This document shows, piece after piece, positions 51,378-59,144 of a stretch of DNA of 64,000 nucleotides (positions are counted from its first letter, which is position 1; each line of letters starts with the position of its first letter). The position numbers were made by a program, and so were the translations under genes. The DNA comes from Cacconaster sp033811195 (GTDB lineage: Bacteria; Bacteroidota; Bacteroidia; Bacteroidales; UBA932). The DNA is taken from the NCBI GenBank assembly GCA_033811195.1, contig JAPXOZ010000001.1, forward strand, positions 124,001 to 188,000, written 5' to 3'. Below the pieces are notes generated by a model, which saw nothing but the letters and a program-made list of their open reading frames with translations, was not told the origin of the DNA and ran no database searches.

Positions 51378-51448
51378 TTGACCTACTAGGATTCGAACCT
51401 AGACTAGCAGGACCAGAATCTGCTGTGCTACCATTACACAATAGGTCA
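51378..51448 (-). tRNA. tRNA-Gln (anticodon CUG), CCA not encoded
   Basis: Minus strand: the acceptor TGACCTA pairs fully with TAGGTCA, the D arm is GTG/CAC, and the anticodon loop TTCTGGT has CTG. The T arm is CTAGG-TTCGAAT-CCTAG and the discriminator is A. The next bases are CTT, so CCA must be added after transcription, unlike the two other tRNA genes here. The last pair of the anticodon stem is A-C. The phosphodiesterase start is 29 nt downstream. Confidence 0.93.
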
Positions 51449-51461
51449 ATGTTTGGGAGTG

Positions 51462-51492
51462 CAAATATAGAGATAATTCTCAATTGAACAAT
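51462..51492 (-). promoter_or_regulatory. Promoter of tRNA-Gln
   Basis: On the minus strand ATTG (51492-51489), 19 nt, TATATTTG (51469-51462), then CACTCCC. The -33 part lies inside the last codons of ispF. Confidence 0.85.
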
Positions 51493-51956
51493 ATAATTGT
51501 GGCAAAAGTGGCAATTCCTTCCTCGCGGCCAATAAACCCGAGTTTTTCAGTAGTAGTCGCTTTAACCGATATACGCCCCACATCCATATCCAATACAGAG
51601 GCCAACATTTTCCTCATTTCGAGGATATAAGGAGCCACTTTCGGTTTCTGAAGCATTACAGTTATGTCGATATTGCCGATACGCCACCCTTGTTCTGTGA
51701 TCATTTCCCAAACGCGTTTAAGCAATATACGACTGTCTATGCCTTTGTATTCATCCGAAGTGTCGGGGAAATGTTTTCCTATATCACCAAGGGCAAGGGC
51801 CCCTAAAAGTGCATCACAAAGGGCGTGAATAGCCACATCTCCGTCAGAGTGGGCAACACATCCCTTTTCCGAAGGAATATTCACCCCACAGAGTCTCAGA
51901 GGCAGCCCTGGGACCAGCTTATGTATGTCAAATCCATTGCCTATACGAATCTCCAT
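51480..51956 (-). CDS. ispF: 2-C-methyl-D-erythritol 2,4-cyclodiphosphate synthase
   Basis: The 158-residue enzyme has the metal ligands in GNGFDIHKL (Asp and His) and the next His in CVAHSDGDVAIHALCDALLG. It also has DIGKHFPDTSDEYKGIDS, IDITVMLQKPK and VSVKATTTEK-like VKATTTEKLGFIGR. It forms the cyclic diphosphate of the non-mevalonate pathway that Dxr begins elsewhere in this window. Its 3' end carries the -33 part of the tRNA-Gln promoter. Confidence 0.97.
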   Translation of the reverse strand: MEIRIGNGFDIHKLVPGLPLRLCGVNIPSEKGCVAHSDGDVAIHALCDALLGALALGDIGKHFPDTSDEYKGIDSRILLKRVWEMITEQGWRIGNIDITVMLQKPKVAPYILEMRKMLASVLDMDVGRISVKATTTEKLGFIGREEGIATFATIILFN

Positions 51957-51994
51957 ATTAACCTCCTATTTTTCCACAAAAATAAAAAATATGT

Positions 51995-52002
51995 TAACTT
52001 TG
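51995..52002 (+). promoter_or_regulatory. -7 promoter element for the mutL run
   Basis: TAACTTTG, exact TAnnTTTG, 33 nt before the first ATG at 52036. A TTTC at about 51971-51974 is a weak -33 candidate. Confidence 0.6.
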
Positions 52003-52035
52003 TCCTAAATATTCAATTGACAATTTTGTGACATT

Positions 52036-52395
52036 ATGGGCTTTTTCAACATAAACTTTTTCAAAACACCTTCTCACCGGGTTTTCCATTACACTCCCCG
52101 TTATTATGACGAGCGTAAAGAGCGTCTGGCAGAGGTTTACAAAAAGTATGGCAAGAACCCCGACGGCACTCCTATCGACCCTTCACAGGAAAAAACAGAT
52201 AGGCAAAGCGCCACAACAACAAAAGAATATGTGCCTGGTGAAAGGATCCGTGGCTCATTTAGCAAAAGTGTGGAGCAGCACCGCCGTCAGGCCGGCAATC
52301 AAAAGATCAAAAAATTGATTACTCTGATTACCCTTGTAGCTTTAATGGTGGTTGCATACTATGTCGCCATCGGTCTTGGCCAACTTTTTAAATAA
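52036..52395 (+). CDS. Small single-helix membrane protein preceding mutL
   Basis: The 119-residue protein has a basic N-terminal part (RVFHYTPRYYDERKERLAEV), a hydrophilic middle and one transmembrane helix near the C-terminus (about 95-115). No catalytic motif was seen. Proteins of this type precede mutL in many Bacteroidales and have at times been misnamed as riboflavin synthase subunits. The product is probably a small inner-membrane protein of unknown function. mutL starts one base after its stop codon. Confidence 0.75.
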   Translation: MGFFNINFFKTPSHRVFHYTPRYYDERKERLAEVYKKYGKNPDGTPIDPSQEKTDRQSATTTKEYVPGERIRGSFSKSVEQHRRQAGNQKIKKLITLITLVALMVVAYYVAIGLGQLFK

Positions 52396-52396
52396 T

Positions 52397-54184
52397 ATGC
52401 TGAAGCTCTTACCCGCAAACATATCCAATCTAATAGCAGCAGGAGAGGTTGTCGGTCGCCCTGCATCTGTGGTCAAGGAGCTAATGGAAAACGCCATTGA
52501 CGCTGGAGCGGATGCAATCCAACTGGTTGTAACTGATGCGGGTAGGACCCTCATCCAGGTGATCGACAATGGCTCCGGTATGACCCCCGGAGATGCTGAA
52601 CTTTGTTTTGAGCGCCACGCAACCTCCAAGATAGATCACGCTGAAGACCTTGAAGCAATCTCCACATATGGATTTAGGGGTGAAGCACTGGCCTCTATCG
52701 CTGCGGTAGCACATGTGACACTAAGAACACGTCAAGCCAACAGTGAAGTGGGGTGGCAGGTGGAAGTGAGTGAGTCTCGTATTATCTCGACCCATGAGGC
52801 CTCATCTCCTATAGGATCCAACTTTGAAGTTCGCAACCTCTTTTACAATGTGCCTGCCAGGCGCAAATTTCTCAAATCCGACAATACCGAACTGCGGCAC
52901 ATTATTCAAGAGTTCATAAGAGTAGCAGTCATAAGGCCGGAGCTCAGATTTAAGATGCTCTCCAATGGCAAAGCACTCTTCGACCTACGTGCTGCAGAGA
53001 ACACCAAACAGCGTATCCGCGACCTATTTGGACGCGAATTGATCAACTCCCTGGTGGAGATAAGCACAGATACATCGGTGGTTAAAATCAGTGGTCATAT
53101 CGGCAAGCCCGAATCCGCCCGCAAGACCCCAGGCAATCAATTTTTATTTATAAACGGACGCTATTTCCGCTCACCATACTTGCACAAGGCAGTAATGAAG
53201 GCCTATGAGCAGCTTATCCCCGACGATACTTTGCCTTCTTATTTTATATTTCTTGAAACTCCTTTAAATAGAGTGGATGTAAATATCCACCCGACAAAGA
53301 GTGAAGTAAAGTTTGAGGACGAGCAGATGATATTTGAAATAGTGATGGCTTCAGTCAGAGAGTCGCTGGGAAAGAACTCCTTTGTCCCGAGCATAGACTT
53401 TGACACCGAAGGGATGCCTGAAATCCCGAATATGCCCGGACGTGGCTCGCTAGAGCGCGGTAGAGAGCATATCAGGATGCCCAGGATCGACTACGACCCA
53501 CTGTTCAATCCATTCAATATCGGAAAGGATAGGGAGTTTTCCACCATACCATCTCAGATTCGTCCTGATGGAGCAGAGAATGAGGAGCAAATGCTATTCG
53601 AGGAGAGGGAGATCTCACGTGTCTCAATCTTGCGGGCCGGCAGCAATTATATACTTTCGCAGTACGGCGAAGTTATCCTGTTGGTGCACATCTCAAGAGC
53701 GAGGGAACGTATCTGGTATGAACGTTATCTGAGCAATCTATTGGATGAGAGGCCGCTAACCCAGCAGACGCTCTTCCCGAGGAATATTGACCTGCAGAGC
53801 GAGGATTATCTCATCCTCACGGAGCATCTTGAGGAGCTTACGAAGTTGGGATTTGACATCCGTGATTTCGGAGCAAATTCAGTCGCTGTGTATGGAGTCC
53901 CTCTGGGATATTCGGTGGCAGAGGGAGATACTCCGGCTCTCCTTGACTCACTGATAGCTTCGCTAAAAGAACAGACATTTACTGCCGATTTTGCAGAATA
54001 TGGCGAAGCTCTTGCCCGAAAACTGGCCATTTCGGCAGCCAAAAGCCACACCAATCCCCTGTCAGATGCTCAGGCACAGATATTGGTGGATGAGTTGTTT
54101 GACTGCAAGGAGTCCGGACTTACGCCGGATGGACGCAAGTGCATGTCTGTTATTACAGTTAAAGATCTGGAGAAATATTTATGA
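52397..54184 (+). CDS. mutL: DNA mismatch repair protein MutL, endonuclease motifs not conserved
   Basis: The 595-residue protein starts at ATG 52397. The GHKL ATPase half is standard: ELMENAIDAGAD, DNGSGM, TYGFRGEALASI, and NPCKxEV-like NIHPTKSEVKFE. The C-terminal half is degenerate. Where family MutL proteins have DQHAxxERxxYE, this one has HISRARERIWYE near residue 430, so the metal-binding Asp and His are lost. The late motif SAAKSHTNPLS lacks the cysteine, and TPDGRK replaces the CPHGRP type. It may act only as a matchmaker, or another protein may supply the nick. It overlaps the rhomboid start by 4 nt. Confidence 0.93.
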   Translation: MLKLLPANISNLIAAGEVVGRPASVVKELMENAIDAGADAIQLVVTDAGRTLIQVIDNGSGMTPGDAELCFERHATSKIDHAEDLEAISTYGFRGEALASIAAVAHVTLRTRQANSEVGWQVEVSESRIISTHEASSPIGSNFEVRNLFYNVPARRKFLKSDNTELRHIIQEFIRVAVIRPELRFKMLSNGKALFDLRAAENTKQRIRDLFGRELINSLVEISTDTSVVKISGHIGKPESARKTPGNQFLFINGRYFRSPYLHKAVMKAYEQLIPDDTLPSYFIFLETPLNRVDVNIHPTKSEVKFEDEQMIFEIVMASVRESLGKNSFVPSIDFDTEGMPEIPNMPGRGSLERGREHIRMPRIDYDPLFNPFNIGKDREFSTIPSQIRPDGAENEEQMLFEEREISRVSILRAGSNYILSQYGEVILLVHISRARERIWYERYLSNLLDERPLTQQTLFPRNIDLQSEDYLILTEHLEELTKLGFDIRDFGANSVAVYGVPLGYSVAEGDTPALLDSLIASLKEQTFTADFAEYGEALARKLAISAAKSHTNPLSDAQAQILVDELFDCKESGLTPDGRKCMSVITVKDLEKYL

Positions 54185-54846
54185 ATCAAGGATATAGCCG
54201 ACCCGGTTTTTGGGGAATGATGTCACCGGTTATCAAGAATCTGGTCATCATAAATACCATAATGCTTATTGCAACCTGGTTTATAGGTGATACGATGTAT
54301 GAAAAGCTTGCGCTTTTTGCATTCGAATCCCCATTTTTCAAGCCCTACCAGCTAATCACACATATGTTTATGCATGGTGATTTCTGGCATCTGTTTTTCA
54401 ATATGTACACCCTGATGATCTTCGGTACGGTGCTGGAGAGAATCTGGGGTAGTAAAAAATTTCTGCTTTTCTACTTTGTGACAGGGATAGGAGCTGCATT
54501 GTGCCACAGTCTTGTGCTACATCTACAATATGATGCCCTTATGGAAGCAGGTAAGATAGTTGCTGCCACCGCAGTACTTCGAACCCCAACTGTAGGCGCT
54601 TCCGGAGCTATTTATGGCGTATTGTTGGGCTATGGAATGCTCTTTCCCGACAATCGATTACAATTGATATTTCCACCTGTGGCAATGAAAGCCAAGTGGT
54701 TTGTGATCATTTTCGGAGCAATAGAGCTTATCACCGGTCTTACAGGAATGGGCGGTAATATCGCTCATTTCGCTCACCTGGGTGGAATGCTCTTCGGCCT
54801 GATAATGATCCTTATTTGGAAGAAACAAAACCGGCTTTACCATTAG
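54181..54846 (+). CDS. Rhomboid-family intramembrane serine protease
   Basis: The 221-residue protein has about six membrane segments. The serine motif is GASGAIYGV, with the family Asn in HLFFNMYTLMIFG and the catalytic His in IAHFAHLGGMLFG. Rhomboids cut transmembrane helices. The start overlaps the mutL stop (ATGA). It is followed 27 nt later by the EEP-family gene. Substrates are unknown. Confidence 0.9.
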   Translation: MNQGYSRPGFWGMMSPVIKNLVIINTIMLIATWFIGDTMYEKLALFAFESPFFKPYQLITHMFMHGDFWHLFFNMYTLMIFGTVLERIWGSKKFLLFYFVTGIGAALCHSLVLHLQYDALMEAGKIVAATAVLRTPTVGASGAIYGVLLGYGMLFPDNRLQLIFPPVAMKAKWFVIIFGAIELITGLTGMGGNIAHFAHLGGMLFGLIMILIWKKQNRLYH

Positions 54847-54873
54847 ACTTCCCAACATCCGGCAACTATAACT

Positions 54874-55947
54874 ATGAAAAAGAAGAAACAACGCAGATTT
54901 GGCCTGGGGAGTTTTATCTCAGTCACCGTACTGCTTATTTCCGCAGTTGCGCTACTGATATCATACGTCTCCATTTTTATCAATCCTTCGAGATTCTGGC
55001 CTCCTCTCTTTTTCGGCCTCTACTATATTCCGATAGCGTTTTGGAATCTTTTTCTTTTAATCATAGCCATTATCCGCAGAAGAAAGCGCCTGCTGATACC
55101 GTTAATAGCTCTGCTGCCATCGCTCTTCTTTTTCGATATGTTTGTAAAAGTGGGTAATGAAATCCCAGACGAAGAAAAGGAGGGTATTTGCATAGTTACA
55201 TACAATGTTGGAAGATACTCTCTAAACAGAGATGGGAAGTCAAAAAGGGAGACTATAGCAGAAATTCGTAACTATCTCGAGCTCTGTAAAGCAGATATTA
55301 TTTGTCTTCAGGAGGTCAGCGTAAGGTACAAGGATTCCTTGATAGAGTTTCCTGACTATCCTTATGTCCATTCCCATTTCTTTAATGATACCGGCTCAAG
55401 TTTCGGAAATGTGATCCTCAGTAAATTTCCACTAAGAGGAGGCGGAAAACTTACCTTCAAAAACAGCACAAATCTCGCTGTCTGGGCAGATCTGCGAATA
55501 GGCAATAGCATAGTACGCATCTACAACTGCCATCTGGAGTCCTACAGTATCTCATTTACCTCAATCGTTAAGAGACTCTTCAATAAGGATACATTCAGCG
55601 ATGAGTTCATCTCTCTCCACGGACATCTCAAGGAATCCAATATCAAACGCGCCGAACAGGTGGACCGCGTAGTAAACAGTATCAGTGAATGCAGCTTGAA
55701 GACTATCGTTTGCGGTGATTTCAACGACACCCCAATGTCATATACCTACCATCAATTGCAGAAAGATCACAAAGATTGCTTCGTCGAAGCGGGGAAGGGC
55801 TTCGGAGCCACCTATTCGAGACTTTGGCCTGCACTGCGCCTGGACTACATACTCATTCCGGAAGAATACCTAACCACATATCACAAAATAGAGAGAGTTC
55901 CCTATTCGGACCACTATCCGGTACTTACACAAATAAAACTAGAGTGA
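54874..55947 (+). CDS. Membrane-anchored endonuclease/exonuclease/phosphatase-family protein
   Basis: The 357-residue protein has a basic start, three membrane helices (about 15-36, 47-67, 73-93), and then an EEP domain: CIVTYNVGRYS, CLQEVSVRYKD, NCHLESYS, VVCGDFNDTPMSYTY-like IVCGDFNDTPMSY and DYILIPEEY...YSDHYPVL. The catalytic residues Asn, Glu, Asp, His are all in place. Whether it cuts nucleic acid or a phospholipid/inositol phosphate cannot be told. Its membrane anchor suggests an extracytoplasmic role. It lies between the rhomboid and tsaC genes. Confidence 0.87.
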   Translation: MKKKKQRRFGLGSFISVTVLLISAVALLISYVSIFINPSRFWPPLFFGLYYIPIAFWNLFLLIIAIIRRRKRLLIPLIALLPSLFFFDMFVKVGNEIPDEEKEGICIVTYNVGRYSLNRDGKSKRETIAEIRNYLELCKADIICLQEVSVRYKDSLIEFPDYPYVHSHFFNDTGSSFGNVILSKFPLRGGGKLTFKNSTNLAVWADLRIGNSIVRIYNCHLESYSISFTSIVKRLFNKDTFSDEFISLHGHLKESNIKRAEQVDRVVNSISECSLKTIVCGDFNDTPMSYTYHQLQKDHKDCFVEAGKGFGATYSRLWPALRLDYILIPEEYLTTYHKIERVPYSDHYPVLTQIKLE

Positions 55948-55951
55948 AACA

Positions 55952-56572
55952 ATGAATAAACATATTGACCAAAGTATTGATAGCGAAGCTATAAATGCTG
56001 CCCTGGAGGTGCTAAAAGCGGGGGGAGTGATACTCTACCCCACCGATACCATCTGGGGCATAGGATGTGACGCCACAAATAGCGAAGCAGTAGCTAAAGT
56101 CTTATCCATAAAGCACCGCGCCGATAGCAAAAGCCTCATCACGCTGGTCTCCGATACCGATATGCTGGCCAGATATGTAAAAGAAATCCCCGACATCGCA
56201 CTCGATCTGATAGAGGTAAATGACCGTCCGATGACTATAATCTATCCCGGAGCCATCATAGCCACCGACTCCTCTCCCGCAGGAAGCGCACTTGCACCAA
56301 ATGTGGTTTCTGACGACGGCAGCGTGGGAATACGCATACCCGACAACGCCTTTTGCCAAGCGCTGATATCCCGTTTCGGAAGAGCGATTGTCTCCACTTC
56401 AGCCAATCTCTCCGGAAGTAAAGCTCCGGCTAACTACAGCGCAATTTCGGAAGAGATAATTAAAAGTGTAGATTGGGTAGCAGACCCTTCTCTAGAATCG
56501 GATTCTACCGGAAAGGCATCACAAATCATTAAAGTAGGATTGAGAGGCGAGATCGCTATTATCCGCAGCTAA
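55952..56572 (+). CDS. tsaC: L-threonylcarbamoyladenylate synthase
   Basis: The 206-residue YrdC-fold protein has GGVILYPTDTIWGIGCDA, KHRADSKSLITLVSD and the threonine site VGIRIPDN, with SANLSGSKAP near 150. It makes threonylcarbamoyl-AMP for the t6A modification of tRNAs reading ANN codons. It lacks the extra Sua5 domain, so it is TsaC-type. It sits 4 nt after the EEP gene, at the end of the mutL run. Confidence 0.94.
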   Translation: MNKHIDQSIDSEAINAALEVLKAGGVILYPTDTIWGIGCDATNSEAVAKVLSIKHRADSKSLITLVSDTDMLARYVKEIPDIALDLIEVNDRPMTIIYPGAIIATDSSPAGSALAPNVVSDDGSVGIRIPDNAFCQALISRFGRAIVSTSANLSGSKAPANYSAISEEIIKSVDWVADPSLESDSTGKASQIIKVGLRGEIAIIRS

Positions 56573-56586
56573 AACGGTTCAAGGTA

Positions 56587-57366
56587 TCAACAATTTACCA
56601 GATAAACAGCCGCCACTGCGGTCATTGCAGCCGTTTCTATACGCAAACGCGAATTGCCCAGTGAAACGGGCTGCCATCCCAATTTGACTGCCTGAGTAAT
56701 CTCTTCACGCGAAAAATCCCCTTCAGGACCGATCATAATAATCACATCCGAAGCACCTTTGTGCAATGCCTCAGTAATGTGGATTTTCTTAGCACCCAAA
56801 GATTCCACCTCATCACAATAGCATATCAGCCGTAGCAGAGTCCTTTCAGATAACTGTATTTTAGTATACAGGCTGGGAATAACTTTTTCTGACTCTGCAC
56901 ACGAACCGTACTCGAGAAATTGTTTCACTGTCACAGGATCGTGAAGCACGGGAATAACTCCCTTGTGCGACTGCTTTGCTGCAGCAATCATAATACGCTC
57001 CGAACGTTCGCGTTTAAAAATGCGCCTCTCCGAATAATCGCCGAAAATGGGGGAAATCTCATCTATACCCATTTCAGTGGCCTTTTCCACAAACCAATCA
57101 AACCGTTCTTTATTCTTTGGAGGTGCCACCGCAATATGGAGCCGATAGGGGTGGCTGCCATAGCCCTCCTGACGCTCCAGAACAGTAAAAACCACACAGC
57201 GGGGATTATCATCGGTGATTTCACACTTAAAAAGCGTACCTGCTCCATCCACGATATTGATGGTGTCGCCTTTACGGTGTCTGAGCACCTTGATGCAGTG
57301 GCCGGACTCAATTGCATCGAGCCGTGTGCCGCCCTGAGCTATGTCCGGTGAATAAAAAATTTCCAT
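56587..57366 (-). CDS. rsmE: 16S rRNA (uracil-1498-N3)-methyltransferase
   Basis: The 259-residue SPOUT methyltransferase has the family knot MIGPEGDFSREEI and SLGNSRLRIETAAM at the end. A PUA-like N-terminal part contains HCIKVLRHRKGD. RsmE methylates U1498 in the decoding centre. It is a single gene with its own promoter, divergent from the acyltransferase gene. Confidence 0.95.
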   Translation of the reverse strand: MEIFYSPDIAQGGTRLDAIESGHCIKVLRHRKGDTINIVDGAGTLFKCEITDDNPRCVVFTVLERQEGYGSHPYRLHIAVAPPKNKERFDWFVEKATEMGIDEISPIFGDYSERRIFKRERSERIMIAAAKQSHKGVIPVLHDPVTVKQFLEYGSCAESEKVIPSLYTKIQLSERTLLRLICYCDEVESLGAKKIHITEALHKGASDVIIMIGPEGDFSREEITQAVKLGWQPVSLGNSRLRIETAAMTAVAAVYLVNC

Positions 57367-57386
57367 TTCGATCTCTTTCGCCTAAA

Positions 57387-57394
57387 CAAAGATA
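57387..57394 (-). promoter_or_regulatory. -7 promoter element for rsmE
   Basis: The minus strand reads TATCTTTG, exact TAnnTTTG, 20 nt before the ATG. It is 11 nt from the opposite -7 element at 57406. Confidence 0.65.
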
Positions 57395-57405
57395 GGGATT
57401 TTATC

Positions 57406-57413
57406 TATATTTG
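57406..57413 (+). promoter_or_regulatory. -7 promoter element for the HGSNAT-like gene
   Basis: TATATTTG, exact TAnnTTTG, 37 nt before the ATG at 57451. No -33 part is evident. Confidence 0.6.
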
Positions 57414-57450
57414 TAGATTAAATACGAGTACCAATCCAAATATCTCTCTT

Positions 57451-58620
57451 ATGACTAAAGCTCCGAACCAGCGCTATGTAGCCCTTGACGTACTCAGGGG
57501 AATGACCGTAGCGGGAATGATTCTTGTCAACAACCCGGGCTCCTGGGGACATATTTTTCCACCTTTAAAACATGCCCCCTGGTCGGGATGTACACCGACA
57601 GACTTGGTGTTTCCCTTCTTTCTCTTCTGCGTGGGAGTTGCAATGGCCTTTTCTTTTGCAAAATATGGCGATTCGATAAACAAACAGAGTTCACGGAAAC
57701 TGGTGGTCAGAGGTCTGCTGATTTTTGCGGTGGGTCTGGCCCTTAATATGTTCCCCTTCTACCCCACCTCAAGAAATCCGGAACTTTCTTTTGGAGAAAA
57801 CTATCTTATCTGGCTGCAAAATATTCGCATCTTCGGAGTGCTGCAGCGCATCGGACTATGCTATATCCTGGGGGGATTTCTTGCCTTGTGGCTTAAGCGA
57901 CCTAAGCGCATTTTGCTGGGTATAGCGGCAGTTACCATTCTCCACTGGCTTATCCTGTGGATTTTCGGCGGGGAGCCGGGGTGGAGCACCCTGGAGGGAA
58001 ATATTGCAAGTAAGATCGATATCGCGTTGGTTGGAGAGAGCCATGTGTACCGCGGTTTCGGCATCCCGTTTGATCCGGAAGGACTCCTCGGAGTGCTCTC
58101 TGGGGCCGGTACGGTATTGCTGGGATACTTCATCGGGCAATTGATCCGCTCCAGTGAAAGTAAAATCAATGCTGTGGCAAAGCTCTACACCATAGCACTG
58201 ATATGCCTTGGTCTGGGACGCATCTGGAACGTCTGGCTCCCCATCAACAAGCCTTTGTGGACCGGCTCATATGTGATATACACCGGCGGATGGGCCATCA
58301 TGCTATTTGCATTTTTCATCTATTTCATAGATATCAAAGGAAAAGAGAGGTATTTCACTCCATTCAAGGCAATGGGTATGAACCCGCTCTTTGCCTTCGT
58401 GATGGCCGGAGTGCTGGTCAAGTTGCTCGGCAGGGTGATTACCTGGACCAATGCTGAGGGGGTTAAAATAAGCGCTCTCTCATGGCTTTACAGAAATTGC
58501 TGTGTCTCAATCTTTGGTAACAACGAGTATGCTTCGCTTATGCACGCACTGATTATGGTTGCCATTTTCCTCGTGATGTGTATGATATTGTACCGCAAGA
58601 AAATTTTCATCAAGATCTGA
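57451..58620 (+). CDS. HGSNAT-like membrane acyltransferase (DUF5009/DUF1624 family)
   Basis: The 389-residue protein has about ten membrane helices. The family start RYVALDVLRGMTVAGMILVN contains the conserved LDVLRG, followed by NNPGSWGHIFPPLKHAPWSG and CTPTDLVFPFFLFCVG. The relatives are heparan-alpha-glucosaminide N-acetyltransferase and NagX-like proteins, which pass an acetyl group across the membrane to sugars. Its acceptor in bacteria is uncertain. It begins a plus-strand run with the phosphoesterase and peptidase genes. Confidence 0.88.
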   Translation: MTKAPNQRYVALDVLRGMTVAGMILVNNPGSWGHIFPPLKHAPWSGCTPTDLVFPFFLFCVGVAMAFSFAKYGDSINKQSSRKLVVRGLLIFAVGLALNMFPFYPTSRNPELSFGENYLIWLQNIRIFGVLQRIGLCYILGGFLALWLKRPKRILLGIAAVTILHWLILWIFGGEPGWSTLEGNIASKIDIALVGESHVYRGFGIPFDPEGLLGVLSGAGTVLLGYFIGQLIRSSESKINAVAKLYTIALICLGLGRIWNVWLPINKPLWTGSYVIYTGGWAIMLFAFFIYFIDIKGKERYFTPFKAMGMNPLFAFVMAGVLVKLLGRVITWTNAEGVKISALSWLYRNCCVSIFGNNEYASLMHALIMVAIFLVMCMILYRKKIFIKI

Positions 58621-58626
58621 CGGCCG

Positions 58627-59133
58627 ATGGCATATATCGGACTCATATCTGACACACACGGTTGTTTTGATGACCAACTGAGAAACTTCCTCGAGCCGGT
58701 GGATACCATTTGGCACGCCGGAGACTTCGCCACTCTGGAATCCGCGCTGGAGATAGCCGCTTTCAAGCCCCTTGTGGGAGTTCACGGCAATTGCGACGGA
58801 TACGATATCCGTACTTATCATCCCTATATTCAGCTAATGGAGGTAGGGGGGCTAAAGGTGCTGATGATGCATATCGGAGGGTATCCGGGTAGATATGACC
58901 TTCGAGCGTTGCGGTTGATAGAGGCCCACCGCCCCAATCTGTTCGTTTGCGGCCACTCGCACATCCTGAGGGTGATTAACGACAAACATTACAATATGCT
59001 CACCCTCAATCCGGGTGCCGCCGGCATACAGGGATTTCATTTGGTACGCACTGCATTGAGGTTCCACATTTCCGATGGAAAAATCCACGATATGGAGGTG
59101 GGTGAATGGGAAAGAAATTTTACAAAACAATAA
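58627..59133 (+). CDS. YfcE/MJ0936-type metallophosphoesterase
   Basis: The 168-residue enzyme has the calcineurin-like set: GLISDTHGCF, TIWHAGDFA, GVHGNCDGY, MMHIGGYPG and VCGHSHIL, followed by LNPGAAG. It hydrolyses phosphodiesters such as bis-p-nitrophenyl phosphate in characterised relatives; the natural substrate is unknown. It is cytoplasmic and lies 6 nt after the acyltransferase. Confidence 0.92.
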   Translation: MAYIGLISDTHGCFDDQLRNFLEPVDTIWHAGDFATLESALEIAAFKPLVGVHGNCDGYDIRTYHPYIQLMEVGGLKVLMMHIGGYPGRYDLRALRLIEAHRPNLFVCGHSHILRVINDKHYNMLTLNPGAAGIQGFHLVRTALRFHISDGKIHDMEVGEWERNFTKQ

Positions 59134-59144
59134 TAATTGCTACA

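Noticed and set aside
51349..51483. N-terminal extension of the phosphodiesterase frame
   Set aside because: It runs through the tRNA-Gln gene, and the signal peptide starts at 51348.
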